Source: Clostridiales bacterium UBA2432 (GTDB lineage: Bacteria; Bacillota; Clostridia; Lachnospirales; Vallitaleaceae). Taken from it: 64,000 nt of DNA. This document shows positions 16,985-24,179 of this stretch, piece after piece (position 1 is the stretch's first letter; the number at the start of each line of letters is the position of its first letter). A program made the position numbers and the translations under genes. The DNA is taken from positions 1-64,000 of the forward strand of contig DDQW01000096.1 of the NCBI GenBank assembly GCA_002342805.1, given 5' to 3'. The notes beneath the pieces are model-generated. The model was given only the letters and a program-made list of their open reading frames with translations. It was not told the origin of the DNA and searched no databases.

Positions 16985-17022
16985 ATATAACTATCATTCA
17001 AGAAGATAAAAGGAGGAAACAC

Positions 17023-18084
17023 ATGAAAAAGGTAATATCATTATTATTGATCGTAACATTAATGAGCGCATTATTTGTAGGGTGTGGAGCTGAGGACAAT
17101 TCAGGAGCAGGATCAGATACCGGGTCAGCTGAAACAGAACAAAATGAAGAAATGGGGACAAGTGAATCAGAAGAAATGACACAAGAAACAGAAGCGGAAG
17201 CAGGTAAAGTATATCGTGTAGCATATATTGCGCGTGCTCAAGCGGATTCATTTGCTGCATGGTTAGCAAATGCGGTCAATGAAGAAGCTGAAAAATATGA
17301 GGATATTGAAGTGGATATATTTGATGGACAAGCGTCAGACGATACACAAAATGGATTGATTGAGAATGCAATCACAAACAAATATGATGCCATTGTCATA
17401 CAACCAAATAATGGTGAGGCGCAGAGACCTTATGCAGAAAAAGCAGTAGCAGCAGGTATTGTGACAATTACAACAAATGCTAGAATTTCTGGAATAGAAG
17501 GAGCGTCTTCTGTGGATGCAGATCCATATGCCCAAGCAAAAGTGAATGCAGATAAAGCAGTTGAACAAATTCCACAAAATGCCAATGTTGTTGTACTCTT
17601 AGGCCCTCCGGGGAACTTTCATGCAGATGAACGCCGTAAGAGTTGGGAGCAAGAATTTTTTGCAAAACGTCCGGATGTAACAATTGTTGGTGAAGAAATA
17701 GCAAACTGGAATAAAGATGAAGCCTTAAACTATATGGAAACTTGGGTTCAAGCAAATGATAAGATTGATGCAATTATTTCAATGAATGACAATATGGCAG
17801 CTGGTGGCATTGAGGCAATCAAAGATAATCCTCAATATGATAGTATTTTGGCGTATGGCGTTGATGGAACTGCTGAAGCGTGTCTTTTAATTAAAGAAGG
17901 ACTTATGACAACAACGAGTCTGCAGAGTGCTTATGCTTTAGCAGAAGCAATTTTACATACCAGCCATCAATTGATGACCGGAGCTGAAGAACAAATTGAT
18001 ATTGATATTGATTGTCCGTTAATTACAGAGAAAAATGTGGATGAATATATTGAGATGCACAAGCGTGCAGGAGCAATTCAGTAG
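17023..18084 (+). CDS. sugar/polyol ABC transporter substrate-binding lipoprotein
   Basis: 353 residues. Signal peptide with lipobox LFVG-Cys21, then a long acidic Ser/Glu linker (about 22-60) and a type I periplasmic-binding fold of the ribose/xylose class (Peripla_BP_4): VYRVAYIARAQADSFAAWLANAV at the first strand-helix, DAIVIQPNNGEAQRPYAEKAVAAGIVTIT, and the late AYGVDGTAEACLLIKEG. It is the third component of the importer with the two genes upstream. Strong GGAGG at 17011-17016. Confidence 0.9.
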   Translation: MKKVISLLLIVTLMSALFVGCGAEDNSGAGSDTGSAETEQNEEMGTSESEEMTQETEAEAGKVYRVAYIARAQADSFAAWLANAVNEEAEKYEDIEVDIFDGQASDDTQNGLIENAITNKYDAIVIQPNNGEAQRPYAEKAVAAGIVTITTNARISGIEGASSVDADPYAQAKVNADKAVEQIPQNANVVVLLGPPGNFHADERRKSWEQEFFAKRPDVTIVGEEIANWNKDEALNYMETWVQANDKIDAIISMNDNMAAGGIEAIKDNPQYDSILAYGVDGTAEACLLIKEGLMTTTSLQSAYALAEAILHTSHQLMTGAEEQIDIDIDCPLITEKNVDEYIEMHKRAGAIQ

Positions 18085-18112
18085 TAAGTGATGACAGTAT
18101 TGGAGGACGATA

Positions 18113-19153
18113 ATGAATAATAACGCTTTTTATATGCAAGGTACAAATCACATGGTCAAAAAAGAGTTACCTGTACCGACACCAAAAGAAAATGAAGTTT
18201 TAATCAAGGTAGATGTTGTTGGTATATGTGGCTCGGATGTTCATTATTATAAACATGGAAATATTGGTGACTTTGTTGTCGAGGGAGACTTTATCTTAGG
18301 GCATGAATGTGCAGGAGAAGTCGTTCAAGTAGGCACAGACGTGAAAAACCTAAGGGTAGGTGATCGGGTCGCGTTAGAGCCGGGCAAGACCTGCGGAAAA
18401 TGTGAATTTTGTAAATCAGGTAAGTATAACTTATGCCCGGATGTTGAATTTTTTGCTACGCCGCCTTTTCATGGTGTTCTAACTAATTATGTAACCCACC
18501 CAGAGGATATGTGTTTTAAATTACCTGAGAATGTATCGAACATGGAAGGCGCTTTGGTTGAACCACTAGCTGTTGGACTCCATGCGACATCACTAGGTGA
18601 AGTAGGTTTGGGGGATACGGTCATTGTCTTTGGGTCTGGATGCATCGGATTAGTTACGTTGATGTCCGCAAAAGCCAGAGGAGCTTCAAAAGTGATTGTA
18701 GTAGATGTCCTTGAAAACAGACTGAAGACAGCGCTAAAGTTAGGTGCAGATCACGTTATTAATGCAAAAGATGTTGACCTTATATCTACAGTCAATGAGC
18801 TGACGGATGGCAAAGGGGCAGATGTTGTCATAGAGACTGCCGGAGCTGATGTAACAGTTAAACAAACTGTAGATGTAGTGAAGATTGGTGGAACTATTGT
18901 TCTTGTAGGGATGACGGCAAAAGATGAGGTTTCGTTTAATTTTATGAGATTAATGGGAAAAGAAGGTGTAGTGAAAACGATATTTAGATATAGAAATCTT
19001 TATCCGGTTGCCATTAATGCAATTGCAAGTGGCACCATAAAAGTAAAAGATATCGTGAGTCATCAATTCGCCTTTGACCAAACCAAAGAAGCTTTTGACT
19101 TTGTGTCAGAAAATGCAGCAAATGTTGTCAAAGCGATAATAAAAATCGACTAA
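18113..19153 (+). CDS. zinc-dependent polyol dehydrogenase (xylitol/sorbitol dehydrogenase family)
   Basis: 346-residue medium-chain dehydrogenase. Catalytic zinc ligands appear in GICGSDVHYY and GHECAGE. The structural zinc loop GKTCGKCEFCKSGKYNLC carries four cysteines. The NAD site is VIVFGSGCIGLVTLMSAKARGASKVIVVD, ending in Asp, which favours NAD. Closest in look to sorbitol/xylitol/iditol dehydrogenases. Because xylulokinase follows and no fructokinase is present here, the product is probably D-xylulose, so the substrate is likely xylitol or D-arabitol. Transcribed with the ABC transporter upstream (28-base gap). Confidence 0.85.
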   Translation: MNNNAFYMQGTNHMVKKELPVPTPKENEVLIKVDVVGICGSDVHYYKHGNIGDFVVEGDFILGHECAGEVVQVGTDVKNLRVGDRVALEPGKTCGKCEFCKSGKYNLCPDVEFFATPPFHGVLTNYVTHPEDMCFKLPENVSNMEGALVEPLAVGLHATSLGEVGLGDTVIVFGSGCIGLVTLMSAKARGASKVIVVDVLENRLKTALKLGADHVINAKDVDLISTVNELTDGKGADVVIETAGADVTVKQTVDVVKIGGTIVLVGMTAKDEVSFNFMRLMGKEGVVKTIFRYRNLYPVAINAIASGTIKVKDIVSHQFAFDQTKEAFDFVSENAANVVKAIIKID

Positions 19154-19157
19154 AATA

Positions 19158-19197
19158 ATAGGGCGATTGGTAGTGTAAAAACTATTAATTGCCCTAT
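19158..19197 (+). other. intercistronic stem-loop before xylB
   Basis: ATAGGGC (19158-19164) pairs with GCCCTAT (19191-19197). Inner pairing ATT/AAT and TAGT/ACTA makes one long interrupted hairpin. There is no T-run, so I do not call it a terminator; it may adjust xylB level or mRNA stability. Confidence 0.5.
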
Positions 19198-19231
19198 AAC
19201 ATATTAAAAAAAGAAGAGGAGAAAAGAAAGT

Positions 19232-20707
19232 ATGTATTTTATTGGTATTGATTTAGGAACTTCCTCTGTGAAGGTATTAGTGACAAATGATAAAAATGAA
19301 ATTGTTGGTGATGCTTCCAAAGAATATCCCGTATCCTATCCGCAAGAAAAATGGGCTGAACAAGATCCTCTTGACTGGTGGAATGGTACAAAAGAGGCAA
19401 TAAAAGAAGTGGTTAACAAATGTCATATTGCTAAGGACGCTATCCGAGCAATCAGTTTTAGTGGGCAAATGCACGGTTTAGTTGCTTTAAATGAAGAAAA
19501 TGAAGTCTTGCTACCTGCGATTTTATGGTGTGATAATCGGACAGAAGAAGAATGTGAAGATATTACAAATTATTTTGGACAAGAAAAATTAAGTGAATAT
19601 ACTGGAAATAAAGCTCTTGCCGGATTTACAGCGCCTAAAATACTCTGGGTAAAAAAGAATTTACCGGATATATTTAAACGAATTAAGCATATTATGTTGC
19701 CTAAAGACTATATTAGTTTTAAATTGACAGGGGCATATGCGACGGATGTTTCAGATGCTTCGGGAATGTTACTATTAGATGTTAAGAATAGAACGTGGTC
19801 GAAAGAAATGTTGGAATATTTAAATATTGATGAAGCCATACTTCCCAAGATGCATGAATCCTATGAAGTTTGTGGAAAAGTTACAGCAAGTGTTTTAGAA
19901 GAGCTTGGACTAGAAGGTGACATCTTGGTTATAGCAGGAGCAGGCGACCAAGCTGCTGGAGCCGTTGGGACTGGAACGGTTAGTGAAGGGATAGTATCGA
20001 TAACATTGGGAACGTCAGGAGTTGTTTTTGCAGCGCATGAACACTATGCATATGACAAGGCGAATCGACTACATGCATTTTGTCATGCAAATGGAAAATA
20101 TCATTCAATGGGAGTTATGTTGTCAGCTGCTTCATGTCTTAAATGGTGGGTTGATGATATTCAAAAGGGGATGGGGTTTGAAGCGCTATTGGAAGAAGCA
20201 ATTCAGCTTGAGTCAGAAGATAATAATTTGGTCTTCTTACCATATCTGATGGGCGAACGCACCCCTTATGCAGATCCAGATGCAAAAGGCGCTTTTGTTG
20301 GTATGACAATGATGACAAAACGTGGACATATGACAAAAGCTGTGCTAGAAGGAGTTTCTTTTGGTTTAAAGGATTCTGTAGAAATTCTAAAAGACATCAA
20401 TGTGCCCATTAATGAAGTTCGTATAATAGGTGGAGGAAGTAGAAGCTTATTGTGGAAACAGATTTTGGCAGATATGCTTGGTATGCCGATTCAAGAAATC
20501 AATACAAACCAAGGTGGTGCCTTAGGAGCAGCAATTTTAGGCGCAGTTGGAGCAGGCCATTTTTCTAATGTAGAAGAAGGCTGTCAAGCAATGATTAAAG
20601 TGACGAATAAAGTGGAGCCGAATTTGGATAAAAAAGAATATTATGAGAAAAAATATCAGAAATTCCAAAGATTGTATGAGGCATTGAAACGTTGGTATAA
20701 GAGTTGA
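19232..20707 (+). CDS. xylB: xylulokinase
   Basis: 491-residue FGGY carbohydrate kinase that phosphorylates D-xylulose to xylulose-5-phosphate for the pentose phosphate pathway. Visible are the N-terminal phosphate loop GIDLGTSSVKVLV, SFSGQMHGLVALNEENEVL (typical of xylulokinases), the catalytic region IAGAGDQAAGAVGTG and the C-terminal RIIGGGSRSLLWKQILADMLG. Length is normal. AGAGGAG precedes ATG 19232. Last gene of the pentitol operon; a convergent tRNA-Gly gene lies just downstream. Confidence 0.92.
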   Translation: MYFIGIDLGTSSVKVLVTNDKNEIVGDASKEYPVSYPQEKWAEQDPLDWWNGTKEAIKEVVNKCHIAKDAIRAISFSGQMHGLVALNEENEVLLPAILWCDNRTEEECEDITNYFGQEKLSEYTGNKALAGFTAPKILWVKKNLPDIFKRIKHIMLPKDYISFKLTGAYATDVSDASGMLLLDVKNRTWSKEMLEYLNIDEAILPKMHESYEVCGKVTASVLEELGLEGDILVIAGAGDQAAGAVGTGTVSEGIVSITLGTSGVVFAAHEHYAYDKANRLHAFCHANGKYHSMGVMLSAASCLKWWVDDIQKGMGFEALLEEAIQLESEDNNLVFLPYLMGERTPYADPDAKGAFVGMTMMTKRGHMTKAVLEGVSFGLKDSVEILKDINVPINEVRIIGGGSRSLLWKQILADMLGMPIQEINTNQGGALGAAILGAVGAGHFSNVEEGCQAMIKVTNKVEPNLDKKEYYEKKYQKFQRLYEALKRWYKS

Positions 20708-20723
20708 AAAACTGTAGCAAAAA

Positions 20724-20794
20724 AGCGGGTGATGGGAATCGAACCCACGTATCCAGCTTGGAAGGCTGGTGTTCTACCATTGAACTACACCCGC
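20724..20794 (-). tRNA. tRNA-Gly (anticodon TCC)
   Basis: On the minus strand, a 7-base acceptor stem (GCGGGTG/CACCCGC), D arm GTTC/GAAC, anticodon stem CCAGC/GCTGG with loop CTTCCAA giving anticodon TCC, and a T arm with TTCGATT. Discriminator U, as usual for bacterial tRNA-Gly. CCA is not encoded. Promoter at 20805-20833 on the same strand. Confidence 0.95.
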
Positions 20795-20804
20795 AGCAAA
20801 ACTT

Positions 20805-20833
20805 ATTATACACGATGATGAAAAAAATGGCAA
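20805..20833 (-). promoter_or_regulatory. promoter of tRNA-Gly
   Basis: Minus-strand TTGCCA (20828-20833), 17-base spacer, TATAAT (20805-20810). Its -35 is the mirror image of the -35 of the divergent hydroxyacid dehydrogenase gene. Confidence 0.7.
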
Positions 20834-20840
20834 GTAATAT

Positions 20841-20868
20841 TTGCCATTTTTTTTCTTTGTTGTATAAT
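20841..20868 (+). promoter_or_regulatory. promoter of the 2-hydroxyacid dehydrogenase gene
   Basis: TTGCCA (20841-20846), 16-base spacer, TATAAT (20863-20868). Together with the minus-strand promoter it makes a palindrome, TGGCAA-7 bases-TTGCCA, that looks like a terminator but is better read as two back-to-back -35 elements. Confidence 0.65.
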
Positions 20869-20890
20869 TGCATTATAGGAGAGTGAGTTT

Positions 20891-21925
20891 ATGAAGATAG
20901 CTTTTTTTGATACAAAACCATACGATCGTCAATCCTTTGATCAATATATTGATCAATATGACATTGAGATTAAATACTTTGAAGCTAAATTAAATGAAGA
21001 TACAGTGGCATTAGCGGCACATGCAGATGTCGTGTGTGCCTTTGTAAATGATACCTTAAATGAAGCAGTTCTTGATACCTTAGTTGATATGGGGATTGGT
21101 TTATTAGCACTACGTTGTGCAGGATATAATCATGTTGATTTTGAAGCGGCATATGATAAGGTACATATTGTTAGAGTTCCGGCCTATTCACCTTATGCAG
21201 TAGCAGAACATGCTATCGCACTGATGTTTTCTTTGAATAGAAAAACGCATCGAGCATATGTTCGGACACGAGATAATAACTTTAATATTAACGGACTTAC
21301 CGGATTTGATTTTCATGGAAAAACAGTTGGTGTTATTGGAACAGGAAAAATCGGACGTATATTTATTGATATATGTAAAGGCTTGGGGATGAAAATTCTT
21401 GCCTATGATATGTATCCATCAGAGATTGAAGATGTTGAGTTTGTAAACCTTACAAGTCTTTATCAAAAGTCGGATGTTATTTCCTTGCATTGCCCTTTGA
21501 CTCAAGAAACACATTATATGATTGATGAAGATGCAATTCAGCAGATGAAGGAAGGTGTTATGCTCATTAATACATCCCGAGGCGCATTGGTGCAGACAGA
21601 ACATCTTATTGATGGATTAAAATCCAAAAAAATCGGATCGGCGGGATTAGATGTCTATGAAGAAGAAAGTGAATACTTTTTTGAAGATTTTTCATCGGAA
21701 AGTATTGATGATGACAACCTTGCGAGACTTTTGTCCTTTAGCAATGTTCTTGTGACATCCCACCAAGCATTTTTGACAAAAGAAGCGTTAAGTAATATTG
21801 CACAAACAACATTAGAAAATGTCAAAGCATACCAAGAAGGGAGACCACTCGTTAATGAAGTGTGTTATCACTGTCCCGAAGGACCCACAAAATGTGAAAA
21901 AAAAGAAAATGGTCGATGTTTTTAA
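20891..21925 (+). CDS. D-lactate dehydrogenase-like 2-hydroxyacid dehydrogenase
   Basis: 344-residue D-isomer-specific 2-hydroxyacid dehydrogenase resembling LdhA. Motifs: LRCAGYNHVD in the catalytic domain, the NAD motif GVIGTGKIGR followed by Asp in LAYDMYP, the conserved Arg in NTSRGALV, Glu in DVYEEE and the catalytic His in TSHQAFLTKEAL. It would reduce pyruvate to D-lactate, although other 2-oxoacids are possible. Oddity: the last ~20 residues add a Cys-rich tail with Cys325, Cys328, Cys335 and Cys343. Own promoter upstream; a tRNA-Pro gene with its own promoter follows. Confidence 0.85.
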   Translation: MKIAFFDTKPYDRQSFDQYIDQYDIEIKYFEAKLNEDTVALAAHADVVCAFVNDTLNEAVLDTLVDMGIGLLALRCAGYNHVDFEAAYDKVHIVRVPAYSPYAVAEHAIALMFSLNRKTHRAYVRTRDNNFNINGLTGFDFHGKTVGVIGTGKIGRIFIDICKGLGMKILAYDMYPSEIEDVEFVNLTSLYQKSDVISLHCPLTQETHYMIDEDAIQQMKEGVMLINTSRGALVQTEHLIDGLKSKKIGSAGLDVYEEESEYFFEDFSSESIDDDNLARLLSFSNVLVTSHQAFLTKEALSNIAQTTLENVKAYQEGRPLVNEVCYHCPEGPTKCEKKENGRCF

Positions 21926-21935
21926 TAAAATATAC

Positions 21936-21964
21936 TTGCATGTGTATCGATAAAATGATAAAAT
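21936..21964 (+). promoter_or_regulatory. promoter of tRNA-Pro
   Basis: TTGCAT (21936-21941), 17-base spacer, TAAAAT (21959-21964), about 30 bases before the tRNA. Confidence 0.65.
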
Positions 21965-21994
21965 ATTTCTTGCGTGATTTAATTTTTCAAGCAA

Positions 21995-22068
21995 TGGGAT
22001 ATAGCTCAGTTTGGTAGAGCGCATGCTTCGGGAGTATGAGGTCGCAGGTTCGAATCCTGTTATCCCAA
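21995..22068 (+). tRNA. tRNA-Pro (anticodon CGG)
   Basis: Acceptor TGGGATA/TATCCCA, D arm GCTC/GAGC, anticodon stem CATGC/GTATG with loop TTCGGGA giving anticodon CGG, and T arm GCAGG-TTCGAAT-CCTGT. Discriminator A; CCA not encoded. Reads CCG codons. Confidence 0.93.
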
Positions 22069-22082
22069 CAATAAATGATAAT

Positions 22083-22111
22083 AAAAAGCATCAGATTTCT
22101 CTGATGCTTTT
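22083..22111. terminator. bidirectional terminator between tRNA-Pro and the chemoreceptor gene
   Basis: AAAAGCATCAGA / TCTGATGCTTTT stem with A-tract on one side and T-tract on the other; serves the tRNA on the plus strand and the chemoreceptor gene on the minus strand. Confidence 0.85.
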
Positions 22112-22117
22112 TATTAT

Positions 22118-23845
22118 TTACTCTTTGAATTCGTGAACAATGTTTGTTAATTCGCTTGATAGTTGAGTGACTTGTCGGCTAAGTTCTTTGATATCTTCAA
22201 CAGCAGCTAATATTTCTTCGGTTGCAGCAAGGGTTTCTTCCGCGCTTGCAGCATTTTCGGAAGCGGTTGCGGATAAAGACTCTACAACTTCAACGACGTT
22301 TAATCGGCGATTCTCCATCTCATGAGAACTTGAGGAGAGCTTATCAATGGTGCCGTTGATGTCTAGAATGCGTTCGGAGATTGTTTTATATCGATTTTTA
22401 GTTTCATTAACGCTGGATACTTGTTCATTAAAGACCAAGCCTGTTTCATTACTTTTTTTGCTTGCAGCTTCAATATTATTTTTTAATTGATTAAGCATAT
22501 TATCAATGGTTTGAGTCGATTGAGTCGATTGCTCTGCAAGCTTTCGAATCTCATCAGCCACGACGGCAAATCCTTTTCCGGCCTCACCTGCTCTTGCGGC
22601 TTCTATGGCAGCGTTTAAGGCGAGTAAGTTTGTCTGATTTGCAATATCTGCAATTAACTTGCTGGCATTACCGATTTGTGAAGCGCTTTCATTTGTTTCT
22701 GAAATAATATTGGATATTTCGTTAAATGAAGTTTGTGTCAATGTGGTTTGCTCAATTAAATGATTTACAGTTTTTTGCCCTTCTTTTGTCAAAGTGTTAA
22801 TACTGTTACTTGCACTTTTTAAAAATTCAGTATTATCTGCATTTTGGATAATCATAGCACCAAGATGTTCAATAGAATTGGCAACATTCTGAGTATCCGA
22901 TGCTTGAGCGGATGCGCCTTCAGCAACTTCAGCAATTGTTGTGGCGATTTCGTTGGTTGCAGAGCCGACCTCTTCAGAGTTAATATTCATAACATTTGCA
23001 GTTTCTTTTAAATTTTGTGACTCGGTTTTTAAGTGATTTACAATTTCAATGAGATTACCAAACAGTATATACATTTGTTTAGACATATGTCCGAGTTCAT
23101 CTTTGCTATCGACTGCTTTGAATAGATTATAATTACGCAAATCTTTTTGCCCGAGTTGTGTAGCAATGTTTGTTGACGTTCGTATAGATTGGTTGATATA
23201 AATACTCATTCGTAATGCAAGTGAGAAAACAATGAGAAGAAGAAGAGCAGACCCAGCAATAATAATAGCAACAATGGTATTCAGAAGGTTTTCAAGTTCC
23301 TGAACTTGGTATAAACCGTATTCTTCAACTAACGCACCCATAACGTCAATATTATGACGCGTAGCTTCGAATGCATTTAAATGGTTGCTATAATTCCCAT
23401 CAAAAGTACTTATGTTAAGAGAAGATTCCCATGCAGACAGATTCGTTATAAATTCATTATAGTTTGTATTTAATTTCTCTCCGGTTTCAGAAGTGAAAGT
23501 CAAAAAGAAAAACGAGTCTTTTCCAATAATTTGCATTGCTTCATCAATTCGCTCACGTGTTTGTTGCGAATTTTCTTGATAATCACTTACGAGCGTATTT
23601 TTAAGATCTTCACTTAAATTGTCTTGAAAGAGAAGTTGTTGCTCAGCAACATACGCTTGGTAAAAATCTCGATCTGCATTTAGAATAAGTGCAGAGCTGG
23701 CAAACATCTCGTCATATAATATCGTTTGCATATTTTGATGGGTAGAGCTAAGAATAAAAATACTGCTGATGACTATACTAATAACTAAAATGGTTGGTAG
23801 TAGAACGAGAATCAATAATTTGTTGCGAATTTTTAAATTTTTCAT
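22118..23845 (-). CDS. methyl-accepting chemotaxis protein
   Basis: 575-residue chemoreceptor. N-terminal membrane helix (about 10-32), extracellular helical bundle sensor (about 33-185, 4HB-like), second membrane helix (about 188-210), HAMP, then a long cytoplasmic coiled-coil signalling domain with the conserved hairpin tip IADIANQTNLLALNAAIEAA and ARAGEAGKGFAVVADEIRKL. Ligand unknown. It indicates that the organism is chemotactic. Candidate sigma-D promoter upstream (23890-23917, minus strand). Shares a bidirectional terminator with tRNA-Pro. Confidence 0.93.
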   Translation of the reverse strand: MKNLKIRNKLLILVLLPTILVISIVISSIFILSSTHQNMQTILYDEMFASSALILNADRDFYQAYVAEQQLLFQDNLSEDLKNTLVSDYQENSQQTRERIDEAMQIIGKDSFFFLTFTSETGEKLNTNYNEFITNLSAWESSLNISTFDGNYSNHLNAFEATRHNIDVMGALVEEYGLYQVQELENLLNTIVAIIIAGSALLLLIVFSLALRMSIYINQSIRTSTNIATQLGQKDLRNYNLFKAVDSKDELGHMSKQMYILFGNLIEIVNHLKTESQNLKETANVMNINSEEVGSATNEIATTIAEVAEGASAQASDTQNVANSIEHLGAMIIQNADNTEFLKSASNSINTLTKEGQKTVNHLIEQTTLTQTSFNEISNIISETNESASQIGNASKLIADIANQTNLLALNAAIEAARAGEAGKGFAVVADEIRKLAEQSTQSTQTIDNMLNQLKNNIEAASKKSNETGLVFNEQVSSVNETKNRYKTISERILDINGTIDKLSSSSHEMENRRLNVVEVVESLSATASENAASAEETLAATEEILAAVEDIKELSRQVTQLSSELTNIVHEFKE

Positions 23846-23889
23846 ATAAACATCTCCTTGTAATAGGGATAAAAATTATCTTAAAAGGT

Positions 23890-23917
23890 ATATCGGATAA
23901 TTCTATATATGGCTTTA
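23890..23917 (-). promoter_or_regulatory. candidate sigma-D (flagellar sigma) promoter
   Basis: Minus-strand TAAA (23914-23917), 16 bases, then TCCGATAT (23890-23897), close to the motility sigma consensus TAAA-N15-GCCGATAA. Placed about 45 bases before the chemoreceptor start. Two deviations from consensus, so moderate confidence. Confidence 0.5.
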
Positions 23918-23940
23918 GTGGGTAAAATAACATATTGTAC

Positions 23941-23969
23941 TTGAAATACTGACTAAAGTTGTGTATACT
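23941..23969 (+). promoter_or_regulatory. promoter of tRNA-Gln
   Basis: TTGAAA (23941-23946), 17-base spacer, TATACT (23964-23969), about 45 bases before the tRNA. Confidence 0.6.
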
Positions 23970-24014
23970 ATTAAAAGCGAAAACGTATTCAAAAGTTTTT
24001 CAAAAAAATCATAA

Positions 24015-24086
24015 TGGGCATTCGCCAAGCGGTAAGGCACAGGACTTTGACTCCTGCATTCGCTGGTTCGAATCCAGCATGCCCAG
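24015..24086 (+). tRNA. tRNA-Gln (anticodon TTG)
   Basis: Acceptor TGGGCAT/ATGCCCA, anticodon stem CAGGA/TCCTG with loop CTTTGAC giving anticodon TTG, T arm with TTCGAAT, discriminator G. CCA not encoded. Confidence 0.94.
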
Positions 24087-24090
24087 TTAT

Positions 24091-24120
24091 AGCTGTAATC
24101 TACAGGATTACAGCTTTTTT
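24091..24120 (+). terminator. terminator after tRNA-Gln
   Basis: AGCTGTAATC / GATTACAGCT 10-base perfect stem with a 5-base loop and a T-run to 24120. Confidence 0.9.
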
Positions 24121-24179
24121 CTAAGCTGACATAAATGAATTTGACCCCTAATCATAAGTATAAAAGTAAGGTGGTTTAC

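Noticed and set aside
9328..18084. The two solute-binding lipoproteins as parts of one ABC importer
   Set aside because: They belong to different fold families; the RbsABC-type importer pairs with the ribose-type protein at 17023, leaving the family 1 protein without a permease.
20820..20858. A/T-flanked palindrome as a bidirectional terminator between tRNA-Gly and the hydroxyacid dehydrogenase gene
   Set aside because: The two genes diverge, so no transcript would end there, and both arms are -35 boxes with matching -10 boxes.
24121..24179. Promoter TTGACC...TATAAA upstream of the radical SAM gene
   Set aside because: The spacing between the boxes is only about 12 bases, too short for a sigma-A promoter.
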